From the NCBI RefSeq assembly GCF_000024985.1, contig NC_013523.1, positions 1,674,001-1,738,000 on the forward strand: 64,000 nucleotides of DNA, written 5' to 3'. The first letter of the stretch is position 1, and each line of letters begins with the position of its first letter. The notes beneath the pieces were generated by a model. The model ran no database searches and was not told the origin of the DNA. It saw only the letters and a program-made list of their open reading frames with translations. The translations under genes were made by a program, and so were the position numbers. This document shows, one piece after another, positions 1 to 8,707 of this stretch. This stretch comes from Sphaerobacter thermophilus DSM 20745. Lineage in GTDB: Bacteria; Chloroflexota; Chloroflexia; Thermomicrobiales; Thermomicrobiaceae.

Positions 1-165
1 GAGGAGATCGCGGAGCGCTGCGTCACGATGACCGAGCCCGGCGGGATCATCCTGATGCACGTCGGCTCCCAGTCGCAGGACGCCGCCGCGCTGCCCGACA
101 TCATTGCCCGCCTCCGCGCCGACGGCTACCGCTTCGTCACCATCCGGGACATGGTCGGGCGATAG
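1..165 (+). CDS. Polysaccharide deacetylase family protein, C-terminal end (5' truncated by window)
   Basis: Reading frame 1 is open from the first base to a TAG at 163-165, giving 54 residues of a C-terminus. The sequence includes HVGSQSQDAAALPDII and ends RFVTIRDMVGR. The pattern of a late His in a hydrophobic strand, an Asp-x-Ala-x-x-x-Leu helix and a final G-Y-x-F/x-V-T-I/L strand is typical of the end of NodB-type carbohydrate esterase 4 domains, which remove N- or O-acetyl groups from cell-envelope polysaccharides. The catalytic Asp/His-His triad lies upstream of the window, so activity cannot be judged. The next gene is convergent, and a perfect hairpin lies between them. Confidence 0.7.
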   Translation, partial: EEIAERCVTMTEPGGIILMHVGSQSQDAAALPDIIARLRADGYRFVTIRDMVGR

Positions 166-269
166 GCACGCTCCGCCGCCGGGAGGGGACGCTGCCGCCA
201 TCTATCCCCGCTCGGCGGACATCGCCCGGCAGGGATGGGGCTCCACGCTTCGATGGAGTCAGCGGCGGT

Positions 270-305
270 GGCAGGTGCCCGGGGGTTCACCCCCGGGCAC
301 CTGCC
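270..305. terminator. Perfect 16-bp hairpin between convergent genes
   Basis: A perfect inverted repeat has 16-bp arms at 270-285 and 290-305 and a TTCA loop. It lies about 105 bases after the deacetylase stop and before the convergent coiled-coil gene. There is no T-run on either side, so it is not a textbook intrinsic terminator. A bidirectional termination or RNA-stabilising role is inferred from position only. The rest of 166-477 holds no convincing gene. Confidence 0.45.
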
Positions 306-426
306 GGGCGGCCGGGCCGCTACGCCCGGCGGCTCTCGTCCCAAGGCCGTTACAACGGCAAGGCGGCGGTCGGCGGAAGCGAAAGATCTCGGACGAGAAC
401 GGAGTGGTTGCTCCCGACAAGCAGCA

Positions 427-455
427 GTGGCGGCTCACACCGAGTGAACCGCCAC
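427..455 (-). terminator. Imperfect hairpin just downstream of the coiled-coil gene
   Basis: Arms at 427-438 and 444-455 pair over 12 positions with one mismatch. On the minus strand the stem begins about 22 bases after the TAG of the 478-1017 gene. The following minus-strand sequence is only mildly T-rich, so termination is possible but weakly supported. Confidence 0.3.
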
Positions 456-477
456 CGTGAGGTTCCGAGTCGGCACG

Positions 478-1017
478 CTAGCCGTGCTGCTCCGGATGCT
501 CCTCGGACGCGGCGCTCGGCTGCTGCGTGGTCCCGGTCGGCTCGGGGCCGCCCTCGGGCTGCTCGGCACCGGAGCGGCCGGTCTCCTGCTCCAGCCGCTG
601 GACCAGCGTGTCCAACTGCCGGTTCAGCGTGCGCAGCGCCTGCAACGCCGCCACACGCGCCTCGGCGAGCGACCGCTCCGACGCTTCCCGCGTTACCTGC
701 GCCGCCCGCGTCCGCTGCTCCTCTGTCTCCGACGCCACGCGCCGCAGCACGCGGTCCAGCCGATCGGCTGCATCGCGCAGGTCGTCGCGCAGGTTGCGGA
801 CCGCTGCCTCTTCTTCCGCGCCACGCTCGCTGCCCCACGCGGCGCGGAACGCCATCGCCAGCCGATTGGCCAATTCCCGGAGCTGCTCACCCACCTCGCG
901 CCAGGCTTCCGATAGGCTGCGACCCTCATCTCCGCGCGTCGCCGGCTCAGGTGTAGCGGGCGTCGCAGGTACCGGCATCTGCTCCTCACCCTGCTGCTCT
1001 CGTCGCTCTTCGTCCAT
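478..1017 (-). CDS. Hypothetical Glu/Arg-rich coiled-coil protein
   Basis: This 179-residue protein begins after a strong AGGAGGT ribosome-binding site seven bases upstream of the ATG. The first ~30 residues are Pro/Thr/Glu-rich and probably disordered. Residues ~35-150 are a long charged helix with heptad-like Leu/Ala spacing (for example LRDDLRDAADRLDRVLRRV), predicting a coiled coil. The last ~30 residues are again low-complexity and polar. There is no signal peptide or membrane segment, so it is probably a cytosolic self-associating or scaffolding protein. I do not recognise a named family. A role in envelope or stress biology would be guesswork. Confidence 0.6.
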   Translation of the reverse strand: MDEERREQQGEEQMPVPATPATPEPATRGDEGRSLSEAWREVGEQLRELANRLAMAFRAAWGSERGAEEEAAVRNLRDDLRDAADRLDRVLRRVASETEEQRTRAAQVTREASERSLAEARVAALQALRTLNRQLDTLVQRLEQETGRSGAEQPEGGPEPTGTTQQPSAASEEHPEQHG

Positions 1018-1102
1018 GTGTTACCTCCTGGATGTGAACCCGCGACGAAACTCGTTCCTACGCAGGGAATCGCACACTCCCGGCCAGCGTTTGTGGGGAC
1101 CA

Positions 1103-1280
1103 TGCGTCATACGTCATGCGTGATGCGTGATCCGTGTTCCGTGTTCCGTGTTCCGTGATCTGTTCTGCTCCCCTCTCCCCTGGTGGGCTCCGTTCGAGAG
1201 GGGCCAGGGGTGAGGGGGACGCATGACGCATGACGCATGACGACTCATGCACTACGCACTAGGCACCACGCAACACGCAT
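1103..1280. repeat. Symmetric degenerate heptamer-repeat element (9 + 9 units around an inverted core)
   Basis: Positions 1103-1165 split exactly into nine heptamers (TGCGTCA, TACGTCA, TGCGTGA twice, TCCGTGT three times, TCCGTGA, TCTGTTC). Positions 1218-1280 split into nine heptamers of the opposite orientation (GACGCAT three times, GACGACT, CATGCAC, TACGCAC, TAGGCAC, CACGCAA, CACGCAT). The 52-base core between them is itself an imperfect inverted repeat of C-rich and G-rich arms. The element fills the gap between the coiled-coil gene (start 1017) and the end of the oxidoreductase gene (1287). A one-armed relative lies at 10184-10225. No coding potential is apparent. Confidence 0.75.
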
Positions 1281-1286
1281 CTCGCC

Positions 1287-2315
1287 TCACACCATCTCCT
1301 TCACCCGCGGCGCGACCTCGGTCGCGAACAGGCGGATCGTGCGCTCGACCCGTTCTGGCTCGACGGAGGTAAGCCACGGGTTGGCCAGGAAGACGTCGAG
1401 CATGAGCGTCCGCGCGGTTTCGGCGATGACCCGCGCGCACGTCTCCGGCCCGCCGCCGATGACGACCTGCCGCTCCTTCAGCCGCGCGACCGCCTGCCGC
1501 GCCTCGCCGCGCGTCATTCTCGTCTTCTGTACCTGCGCGATCTGCCGAGGGCTGGCCGCGAACGCCTCTCCGGCCGCCATCACGTCGCGTGTCATCTCCT
1601 CATCGGCCGCGGCGTCGTTCTCGGCGATGTACAGGTGCCGCATCAACGCCAGCCGCTGGGACGGCTTCGGCTCCGGCTGCTTCTTCAACGTCGCGCGATA
1701 GACGGCGCAGGGACCGAGGAGCTGGTCGGCCGGCTGGAAGCCGACCGCGAGCGACAGCCCGTTGTTGGCGCACCATTGGGCTGCCATCGGGTCGTTTCCG
1801 GCGTACCAGAGGGGTGGATGTGGGCGCTGTACCGGTGGATCGACGTACAGTCCATGGAACCGGTACGCCGTGCCGGGATGGTCGAACGGCTCTCCACGCC
1901 AAGCCCGCTGCATCAGGACGATGCCCTCCATCATGAGGAGCTGGCGCCGGTTTGGGTCGATCCCGAGCGCGACCAGCTCCTCCGGCCGGTGGCCCAGCCC
2001 AACCCCGACCTCCATCCGCCCACGGCTTAGGTGGTCGAGCATGCTGACCTCCTCGGCCAGCCGCGCCGGGTTGTGCAGCGGGATGGTGTACGCGAGCGTC
2101 CCGAGCCGGATGCGCGTCGTGCGCGCGGCGAGGGCGCCGAGCCAGACGCTTGGGGTCGGGGTGCGGTAGTGCGGCATGTAGTGGCGCTCGGCGACGAAGT
2201 AGTAGTCCAGCCCGAGCTGGTCGGCCACCTCCACCGCACGAAGGTGCTCCGCGTAGGCCTGCCCCGAGGGCACGTCCGGCAGCACCTGCATGATGTCGAA
2301 GAGCCCAAACTGCAC
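1287..2315 (-). CDS. LLM class (luciferase-like) flavin-dependent oxidoreductase
   Basis: This 342-residue bacterial luciferase-like monooxygenase family protein has a TIM-barrel fold that uses FMN or coenzyme F420. The GTG at 2315 is preferred because GGGAGG lies about eight bases upstream and the protein then begins VQFGLFDIMQ, the usual first strand. An upstream ATG (2348) lacks such a site. Family features seen are the AERHYMPHY segment after strand 2, LARLAEEVSMLDHLSRGR and a GVGLGHRPEE loop. The substrate cannot be told from sequence. It is transcribed away from the giant Ig-like gene and ends at the heptamer element, and no partner flavin reductase is adjacent. Confidence 0.85.
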   Translation of the reverse strand: MQFGLFDIMQVLPDVPSGQAYAEHLRAVEVADQLGLDYYFVAERHYMPHYRTPTPSVWLGALAARTTRIRLGTLAYTIPLHNPARLAEEVSMLDHLSRGRMEVGVGLGHRPEELVALGIDPNRRQLLMMEGIVLMQRAWRGEPFDHPGTAYRFHGLYVDPPVQRPHPPLWYAGNDPMAAQWCANNGLSLAVGFQPADQLLGPCAVYRATLKKQPEPKPSQRLALMRHLYIAENDAAADEEMTRDVMAAGEAFAASPRQIAQVQKTRMTRGEARQAVARLKERQVVIGGGPETCARVIAETARTLMLDVFLANPWLTSVEPERVERTIRLFATEVAPRVKEMV

Positions 2316-2500
2316 CGCACGCCTCCCTGCGCTCCAGCCTCGTGTCACCCCGCCCAGGCACGTTGACTATAACCCGGATCATTCCGCCGGGCGACGCCGC
2401 TGTCGCACAAACGAAGCGGGCCGCCGGGGAATCCCCGGCAGCCCGCCGCCGTGTCTGCCTCAGCCGCGCTCGCCCACGGCTGAAGCCGCGAAGCGTGTGG

Positions 2501-5500
2501 CTACGGCCCCCAGGTGACCGTTACGGACTTTTCGACCTCGCCGATGGTCGGATTCAGTGCAGAGTCGCCATCCAGGTTGAGCCGAACCGTGAACGTGATC
2601 TCCCCAGCGTCAGTCTTTTCTGCCCATCCCGTTGCGGTCGCTACCTCCGGATCCCCGGCGCACTCCCATTTGACGAAAGCCACCGAGCTCCGGCGGGGAT
2701 TCTGCTCGAACAGCAGCTTCTCGCCGAGTACGGTGGGTTGCCCCGCGTCGAACAGTGCCGAGCACTGGAACCCGGTGATCGTGGCGCGCAGGTCCACGCG
2801 CGAGTTCGTCGAGGCGGTGATGGGCTCTGATGAAGTCCAGGTGCTCCCGTTGGTCGAGGCCTCGAACGTGACCTCCGGCTCCCACACGATCCGGATCGTT
2901 GCGGTCTTGCCGTCGACCGTCACGGCCCAGTCGTCGTACCCCGCCTGCTCGCCCGTGAAGGTCCCGCTGAAGCCGCCAGTGCCACCAGTCGTGCCGGTCA
3001 GCTGGCACTCGCCGCTGCTACAGCCTGCTTGGCCATGATGTGCTGTGCCACCGGTGGTCTGGATCGTTACGGTCTGGTTCGGAATCCCGTTCCCCTTCGC
3101 GTCGCGCACGATGACGCGGAACTCCACCGTGTCGTTCCACGGGCTTAGGAACTCCGTCTCGACCCACTGGTCACTCGTAGCGCCACTCTTCCGCGCATCG
3201 AGCGTCACCGTTGCCACCGCACCCGGCGACCAGGTAACGGCCAGATCGTTGCTGATCTCCGCCCCGCCGGCAGGGGTGAACTTCGCCGTCCAGGTCTCGG
3301 TCCCGGCCAGGTTGCCGTCGAGCAGCAGCGTCGCCTTCCCGTCGATCACCGTGACGACGTAGGAGTCGTCAGGTTCCGCGGTCCCCTGCGGGGTGGACTT
3401 CGGGGACGCCACGCTGAACACGACGGTCCCGCTGTCGATCCAGTCCGCCACCGTGGCCCCGGCGTAGAGCGTCGCCGTCAGCTCGACGTTCGTGTCGTCG
3501 GCGGACGGGTTCTCCTTCGACACGGACAGGGTGATGCTGTCCGGTGCCGGGCCCGTCCACGTGATCTGCAGCGGATTGGACACGATCACCGAGCCGCCAT
3601 CACCGCTGGCCAGGGCCCACAGCGTGTCGGTCTTCTCCGCGGAATCCGTGGCACCGGTATAGGTCAGGCTGGCCATCCCCGTGGCGCCGGTGGTCGCCGT
3701 CAGATCGACCGTGTTGCGGCTGCCCGGCACGCTCATCAGCCGCACTTCGGTGTCGGGAACCGCGTTGCCGCCCTGATCCTTCAGCGTCGCGGTCACCGTC
3801 ACATCCGCACCCGCGGTCGGCGGGTTCGGCGCGAACGTCAACTCGATCGTCGCGACCGGGCCCGGCTCCCACACGACCGTCCGCTGAACTTCGGTCTCGG
3901 GGAGCGAGTCGACCGTAACTGTGATGGTATCGGTCCCGCTCACGAGCACGTCTTTGTAGTCGAAGATCACCCGGCCGTTTCGGTTACTCGTGCCACTGTG
4001 CAGGGGGTCGGGCGGAGTCACGCCCTCGCGGGTGGTCCCCGTCAGCTTGAAGGTGACGGTCTGGTCCTTGACCGGGTTGCCGAACTCGTCCAGCACGGTC
4101 GCGACCAGGCGGGCGGTACCGCCGACCTGCCGCGTGATGGTGCCTTCGGGCGTCACCAGCAGCTGCGCCGCCGGGCCAGCCACCCAGGTGACGGTCACCT
4201 GGTCCGCGTCCACGTCGCCGACGACGCTGCCGTCGACCACGAGCTGCGCCTGCCACTGGTCCTGCCCGGCCTTGGTGCCGGTGTACTGGAATTGGGCCTC
4301 GCCATTCAAGAGGTCCACCTCGTCGCCAGCGTTGCTGTTGGCGGGCGTACCGGTCTGGGAGAAACGGATCTTCCCCACCTGGCCGGTGACGACGTTGTCC
4401 CACTGGTCCTTGACGGTCGCCGTGAGCGTCACCGCTGTGCCGGCCGTGGCGGTGTGGTCAGTCTGGTCCGTCGTCAGCAGGATGTGATGCGCTGCCGCGC
4501 TGCCCCAGGTCACGGTGACGGGAGCAGACGGCTGGCCTGACAGCCCGTCGAACGTCGCCTGCCAGTGATCGACGCCGGTCTTGGTGCCGCCGGTGAAGTA
4601 CCAGGTCGCCTGGCCGTTGGTCAGGTCCGCCGTGCCCGTCGCGCCCTTGTGGATGCTCGACTGATTCGTATCAACGTCGACGTCGACGGTCTCGAACGTC
4701 ACCGTGCCGGACGCGTTGGTGACCGGGTTTCCGTTGGCGTCGAGGACCTTGGCGGTGAGCTTGATCTGCCCGTTCACCGACGGGTTGGTGTCGTCGACCT
4801 CGAGGGCTACCTTGTCGGCCGGGCCCGCAAGACAGGTCACCGTCACCTCGTTGGAGTCGACGCCGCCGTAGGTCGCCTTCCAGGTCTGATCGCCGGCCTC
4901 CGTCTGATTGGGGCCGTAGGCGCGCACTGCGACGCCGTTCACGGCGACCGCCTTGCGGGAGCGACCGACGTTCGATCCTTGCGTGACGACGAACGTCACC
5001 TCGTCGTCTTTGTCGACCGTGTTGCCGTAGGTATCCTGCAGCGTTGCCGTGAACTGAACTCTGCTGCCTACGGTCTGGCTCGTCCGGTCGACCGTCAGCG
5101 CGATCTTGGTGAAGTCGCCCGGCTGCCAGACGATCGTGACCGGGTTGGAGGTGATCGCGTCGCGAACCGCCTCCCAGACGTCCTGGCCGACGCTCGTTTC
5201 GCTAACCGTGAATATCGCGACGCCGGCCGTCACGTCTTTATAGCCGCTCTGTGGATGAACCGCACCGGCCTGCGTGCGGAAGAAGATCTTCTCGCCGTTG
5301 TCCCCGAACCAGTCGACCACGTTGTCGTACACGTCGTAGACGGTCGCGACCAGGGTGACCTGCTCGCCCGCCTTCGGGCTGGTCTTGTCGTCCTGGACCG
5401 TCAGGCCGATGCGGTGCGGGTTCCCGGCGCGCCACACGACGTCGACGCCGGCGCTGGGTCCGTCCGCGATCGACGCCGTCCAGTGGTCGGTGCCGGTGCC

Positions 5501-7855
5501 CTGCGGCGTGTCGTCGGTGAACTGGTAGGTCGCGACGCCGCTGGCGTTGGTCGGCGCCTGGCCCCCCGCGTCGTCATGCACGTCGTCGGCGCCGGTGGTC
5601 GCGAAGCTGACCGTCAGGTTCGGGATCGGGTTCCCGTGCTTGTCCTTGACCGTCGCAGTGAAGGTCACTTTGTCGCCGACGGTCGGGGTCTTCTTGTCGA
5701 CCTCGAGCGTCAGGCTGTCGGGCGCACCCGGCTTCCACGTAACCGTCAGCTCGGAGGACGACGCCGTGCCAGCGGTCGCCTTCCAGCGGTCGATGCCCGC
5801 CTTGGTCTTGCCGGTGAACGCCAGCGTCGCCTTCCCGAGGGTATCGCCGGACGTGCCGGTGTTCGCCTTCTGGTTCTCGCTCGGGTGGACGCTGGTCGAG
5901 TCGGTGGTGAAGGCGACCTCCACGCCCGGCACGAGGTTCTCGTACTGGTCCTTGACCGTCGCGGTGAAGGTCACCGTCTCTTCGACCTGCGGCTCGTCCT
6001 TGTCGACCGTCAGGTCCACGGACTTCGGCGCGCCGGCGGTCCATTCGATCTCGATCTCGCCGGACACCGGGCCGGCCGTGGCGGTGGCCGTGACCTTGTC
6101 CTTGCCGACCTTCTGCTGCTTGTACTTGAAGGTGGCCTTGCCCTGGCCGTCGGTCGTCGCTGAACCGATCCCCTGGTTGGCGAGACCGGTGGTCTCGACG
6201 ACGAAGTTCACGTTGGTGTTGGCCACCGGGCGGCCCAGGTGGTCGGTCACCGTTGCGGTGATGGTGACCTCGTCGTCCACCGAGAGCTTGGTGGCGCTCG
6301 CCTCGACCTTGACCGCGGCGGGCGCCGAGGTCGGCTCGCCGCCCTTCCACGGCGCCATCACCTGCAGGCTGCCGTCCGAGGCGAGCAGCAGGTAGCCGCA
6401 GCCGGTCTCGGTGCAGACGAGGCGGAACTGGCCGAGCGGGTTGACCACGTTGAAGACCGCGCCGCCGTCCTCAACCACATCGTAGTTGACCACGTTCGAC
6501 ACGGCGGTCACAACGCCCGCCCCGGAGGAGGTCTGGACGACCGCCGAGGTCGTCTGGCCGTCTCCCAGGCCGGCGATCTCCGGCGCGTAGATAAGCGCGG
6601 TGCCGCGGGCCGGCAGGTTAAAGGGAACCGTCGCCTGCGGGGCTCCCACCGCGTTGTAGAAGGTCACGTTGCCGAACGCGTTCTGCCCGCTGGGGTTGAA
6701 CAGGTTCAGGCCCGAGGTATCACCGCTGGCGCCGTCGTACAGACCCTTCTGGAAGAGCGGGATGCCCAGCGCGCCGGTGCGCGCCGCGCCCGCCCGGGCG
6801 TTGGCCGGGATGGCCAGGAAGGCCATCGCCTCACCGGTCTCGTACTTGACCTCGTCCACCACCGCGTGGAACGGCTGGGAGGCGGAGAGGACGGCGGTGC
6901 CGAAGTCGTTCGCGGCGAGCGTGCTCACCTCGGGGATGTAGACGTACTCCATGCCGCGCGCGGCGATGTTGCGGGAGTACGTCCCGAGGGGGCTACCGTC
7001 ACGGCCATAGACCTCGACGGTGACGGTGTTGGACGAATCAGACAGGTTGGCGATGTTGATGCCGGTGTTCCAGCCGTTGTAGTTGTGGAACACCAGCGGA
7101 GCGAACAGCGTGTAGGTGCCGCCACCGACCGGCTCGTAGTCGGCCGCGCCGCCGTCCGCGAGGTCGTCACCATCCATGTCGACCTCCACGTACGGCAGCG
7201 GGGTGGCGGTGTTCGTCAGCGCCATCTGGGTCTCGGCCTTGACGCGGGTGGCGCTGGCGACCATGGCGTGCGAGGAGGAGATCATGACCGAGCCGACGAA
7301 CGCGCCGGTGTAGCCGTTGTTGGCCAGGGTGCTGCCGACGTCGATCGTCGTCGTGGTGCCGCGCGGCACGTTGACCGTGATCGGGCCGATGGTGGTGCCG
7401 CTGGCCGCGCTGCTGCCAAAGAAGGTGAGCTGGGCGGTCGACGATCCGGAGCCGGAGGCGTCGATGTTGGTGATGTGGATGACGGTCTCCCAGCCGAACC
7501 AGCCGGCCTGAACGATCGGGAGGAAGCTGCGACCGTCGAACTCAAGCTCGCGGGCGACGTCAGCCGGCAGGCCCTCAAGGAAGGCATCGAGGTCGTTGCA
7601 GTCGGTCGCGGAGCCGGAGCAGATCGTGCTGCTGGAGCCCCAGGCGACGTCGGCCTGCGGGATGCCGGCGTAGCCGTCTACCATGGCCATGGTGCCGTCG
7701 GTGACGCCGCGGAAGGCGCTGCTGGCCGGGGCGGCCTGCTTGACCACACCGGTGATCCGCGGCGGAGCGGCCTTACCGGAGGACGACTGCCAGGTGGCGT
7801 TCACCGCGATGCCACCACCCCCGGCGGGCACTCCCAACTCCGCGGCCGTGAAGGT
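2501..7855 (-). CDS. Giant Ig-like (Big_1/invasin-type) repeat surface protein, main part after an in-frame TAG
   Basis: This open frame of 1,784 codons follows directly, in the same phase, from the signal-peptide fragment at 7856-8137, with only one TAG between them. The first ~510 residues resemble β-rich Chloroflexota secreted domains. From about base 6320 onward there are 12 tandem ~95-residue repeats, each with a pattern like VTFTATVKDxxGN, a G-x-A-x-F/Y strand and a closing V-T-V-T-W. This is typical of bacterial Ig-like domain 1 (invasin/intimin) modules. The protein ends abruptly at VTVTWGP with no LPxTG, SLH or membrane anchor. The first usable start after the TAG is the TTG at 7837, but that product would lack a signal peptide. 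Likely an adhesin or surface fibre if the full frame is read. Otherwise it is a pseudogene. Confidence 0.75.
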   Translation of the reverse strand, partial: TFTAAELGVPAGGGGIAVNATWQSSSGKAAPPRITGVVKQAAPASSAFRGVTDGTMAMVDGYAGIPQADVAWGSSSTICSGSATDCNDLDAFLEGLPADVARELEFDGRSFLPIVQAGWFGWETVIHITNIDASGSGSSTAQLTFFGSSAASGTTIGPITVNVPRGTTTTIDVGSTLANNGYTGAFVGSVMISSSHAMVASATRVKAETQMALTNTATPLPYVEVDMDGDDLADGGAADYEPVGGGTYTLFAPLVFHNYNGWNTGINIANLSDSSNTVTVEVYGRDGSPLGTYSRNIAARGMEYVYIPEVSTLAANDFGTAVLSASQPFHAVVDEVKYETGEAMAFLAIPANARAGAARTGALGIPLFQKGLYDGASGDTSGLNLFNPSGQNAFGNVTFYNAVGAPQATVPFNLPARGTALIYAPEIAGLGDGQTTSAVVQTSSGAGVVTAVSNVVNYDVVEDGGAVFNVVNPLGQFRLVCTETGCGYLLLASDGSLQVMAPWKGGEPTSAPAAVKVEASATKLSVDDEVTITATVTDHLGRPVANTNVNFVVETTGLANQGIGSATTDGQGKATFKYKQQKVGKDKVTATATAGPVSGEIEIEWTAGAPKSVDLTVDKDEPQVEETVTFTATVKDQYENLVPGVEVAFTTDSTSVHPSENQKANTGTSGDTLGKATLAFTGKTKAGIDRWKATAGTASSSELTVTWKPGAPDSLTLEVDKKTPTVGDKVTFTATVKDKHGNPIPNLTVSFATTGADDVHDDAGGQAPTNASGVATYQFTDDTPQGTGTDHWTASIADGPSAGVDVVWRAGNPHRIGLTVQDDKTSPKAGEQVTLVATVYDVYDNVVDWFGDNGEKIFFRTQAGAVHPQSGYKDVTAGVAIFTVSETSVGQDVWEAVRDAITSNPVTIVWQPGDFTKIALTVDRTSQTVGSRVQFTATLQDTYGNTVDKDDEVTFVVTQGSNVGRSRKAVAVNGVAVRAYGPNQTEAGDQTWKATYGGVDSNEVTVTCLAGPADKVALEVDDTNPSVNGQIKLTAKVLDANGNPVTNASGTVTFETVDVDVDTNQSSIHKGATGTADLTNGQATWYFTGGTKTGVDHWQATFDGLSGQPSAPVTVTWGSAAAHHILLTTDQTDHTATAGTAVTLTATVKDQWDNVVTGQVGKIRFSQTGTPANSNAGDEVDLLNGEAQFQYTGTKAGQDQWQAQLVVDGSVVGDVDADQVTVTWVAGPAAQLLVTPEGTITRQVGGTARLVATVLDEFGNPVKDQTVTFKLTGTTREGVTPPDPLHSGTSNRNGRVIFDYKDVLVSGTDTITVTVDSLPETEVQRTVVWEPGPVATIELTFAPNPPTAGADVTVTATLKDQGGNAVPDTEVRLMSVPGSRNTVDLTATTGATGMASLTYTGATDSAEKTDTLWALASGDGGSVIVSNPLQITWTGPAPDSITLSVSKENPSADDTNVELTATLYAGATVADWIDSGTVVFSVASPKSTPQGTAEPDDSYVVTVIDGKATLLLDGNLAGTETWTAKFTPAGGAEISNDLAVTWSPGAVATVTLDARKSGATSDQWVETEFLSPWNDTVEFRVIVRDAKGNGIPNQTVTIQTTGGTAHHGQAGCSSGECQLTGTTGGTGGFSGTFTGEQAGYDDWAVTVDGKTATIRIVWEPEVTFEASTNGSTWTSSEPITASTNSRVDLRATITGFQCSALFDAGQPTVLGEKLLFEQNPRRSSVAFVKWECAGDPEVATATGWAEKTDAGEITFTVRLNLDGDSALNPTIGEVEKSVTVTWGP

Positions 7856-8137
7856 CTACGAGCCCAGGCCCTGCAGTGTCACGGAGAACCCGCCACTACC
7901 GGGTGCCGCGGTGGTGGCAAAGCGCAACGTAACGGGCTCTGCCTCGAGGTTCTGGACGGTGACGGATCCGTACCACGGACCCGTGTCGCCGATCGACGAG
8001 CCGTTCGGTACGAACGGGAAGAACAGCCACTGACTCGGCTGACCGGCCGCCCGTGCGCCGGGCAACCCGCTGACGCCGGAAAGCACAAAGCCAAACACCA
8101 GCGCCATGCCGAGTACGAGGGTCACCAACCGTCGCAA
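7856..8137 (-). CDS. Signal peptide and N-terminal domain of the giant Ig-like protein, ended by TAG
   Basis: A TTG start at 8137 has AGGAG eight bases upstream. The 93-residue product opens with MRRLVTLVLGMALVFGF, a Sec-type signal with a likely cleavage after ARA, and continues into a β-rich stretch (WLFFPFVPNG, YGSVTVQNLEAEPVTLRF). It ends at a TAG (7856-7858) within what should be one domain. The same frame continues TFTAAELGVPAGGGG without another stop for 5.3 kb. CAG or AAG at this codon would restore a protein of about 1,878 residues. This looks like a single-base nonsense change, a sequencing error or programmed readthrough. Confidence 0.7.
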   Translation of the reverse strand: MRRLVTLVLGMALVFGFVLSGVSGLPGARAAGQPSQWLFFPFVPNGSSIGDTGPWYGSVTVQNLEAEPVTLRFATTAAPGSGGFSVTLQGLGS

Positions 8138-8287
8138 CTTTGGATCTCCTCCCTGGCCCGAGGCGTCGTCCCCGCGCCTCCGGATCTCGCTTCACCAGCC
8201 CCAGTCGCGCCCGCCCACGCCCGCCGCGGCAAGGCCAGCCGCACGGCGGTGTGATAGGCCCATGGAGCCAAGCACAATGGCAGTCCG

Positions 8288-8317
8288 ATGGTAATGCAAT
8301 GTTCTACTCGTCGTCAA
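8288..8317 (-). promoter_or_regulatory. Candidate promoter for the Ig-like surface protein
   Basis: On the minus strand TTGACG (8317-8312) is followed after 18 bases by TACCAT (8293-8288), about 150 bases upstream of the TTG start. The surrounding 8290-8400 is clearly more A+T-rich than the rest of the window, as expected for a regulatory region. Confidence 0.35.
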
Positions 8318-8707
8318 GTACTACTGTGCAGAAATCATATGGTTATGTCGATGATCGAGGATGGCGATGTTCGGCATCATTGCACTGATAGGTTGTAGCG
8401 GATAGTTTCTGTCACCACACCGAATACCCGTGACACGCCTGTTGCTTATGAGCGAAGAGCTGTCGGGCCGAGCAGTAGGCGCCGGGCGCGTGGCACGCAG
8501 CATCGGGCGCGGGGTCGGGATGGCCCATTCCGGCGCGGATGGCCTCCGGACGCCCGACTGGACACCCGGATCGACGGGCCAGATCCCTCGTCCCACTTGA
8601 GCGCTGCCCCGCACCCGGCTACAGTGGACGCGGCACAGCGCGGGGCACGACTACAGGCCCCGGCGCGCGTTTCAACCGGCATCCGCATGAGACGGAGGTA
8701 CAGGACT
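8318..8707. other. Intergenic region without a convincing gene
   Basis: This is the divergent gap between the surface-protein gene and the aldo/keto reductase. It is A+T-rich up to ~8420, then G+C-rich. A 50-codon frame starting at 8447 exists but has no ribosome-binding site or recognisable sequence. I see no RNA motif. Confidence 0.4.

Noticed and set aside
1103-1280. Heptamer array considered as a CRISPR or coding repeat
   Set aside because: Repeat units are seven bases with no unique spacers, and no frame yields a sensible protein.
4565-8254. Two long plus-strand frames (532 and 671 codons) opposite the Ig-like gene
   Set aside because: They lie antisense to clear Ig-like repeats, have low-complexity Arg/Gly/Asp/Val composition, and no ribosome-binding sites. 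They are by-products of codon bias in G+C-rich DNA.
8447-8599. Possible 50-codon gene before the aldo/keto reductase
   Set aside because: No ribosome-binding site, no recognisable sequence and arbitrary composition.
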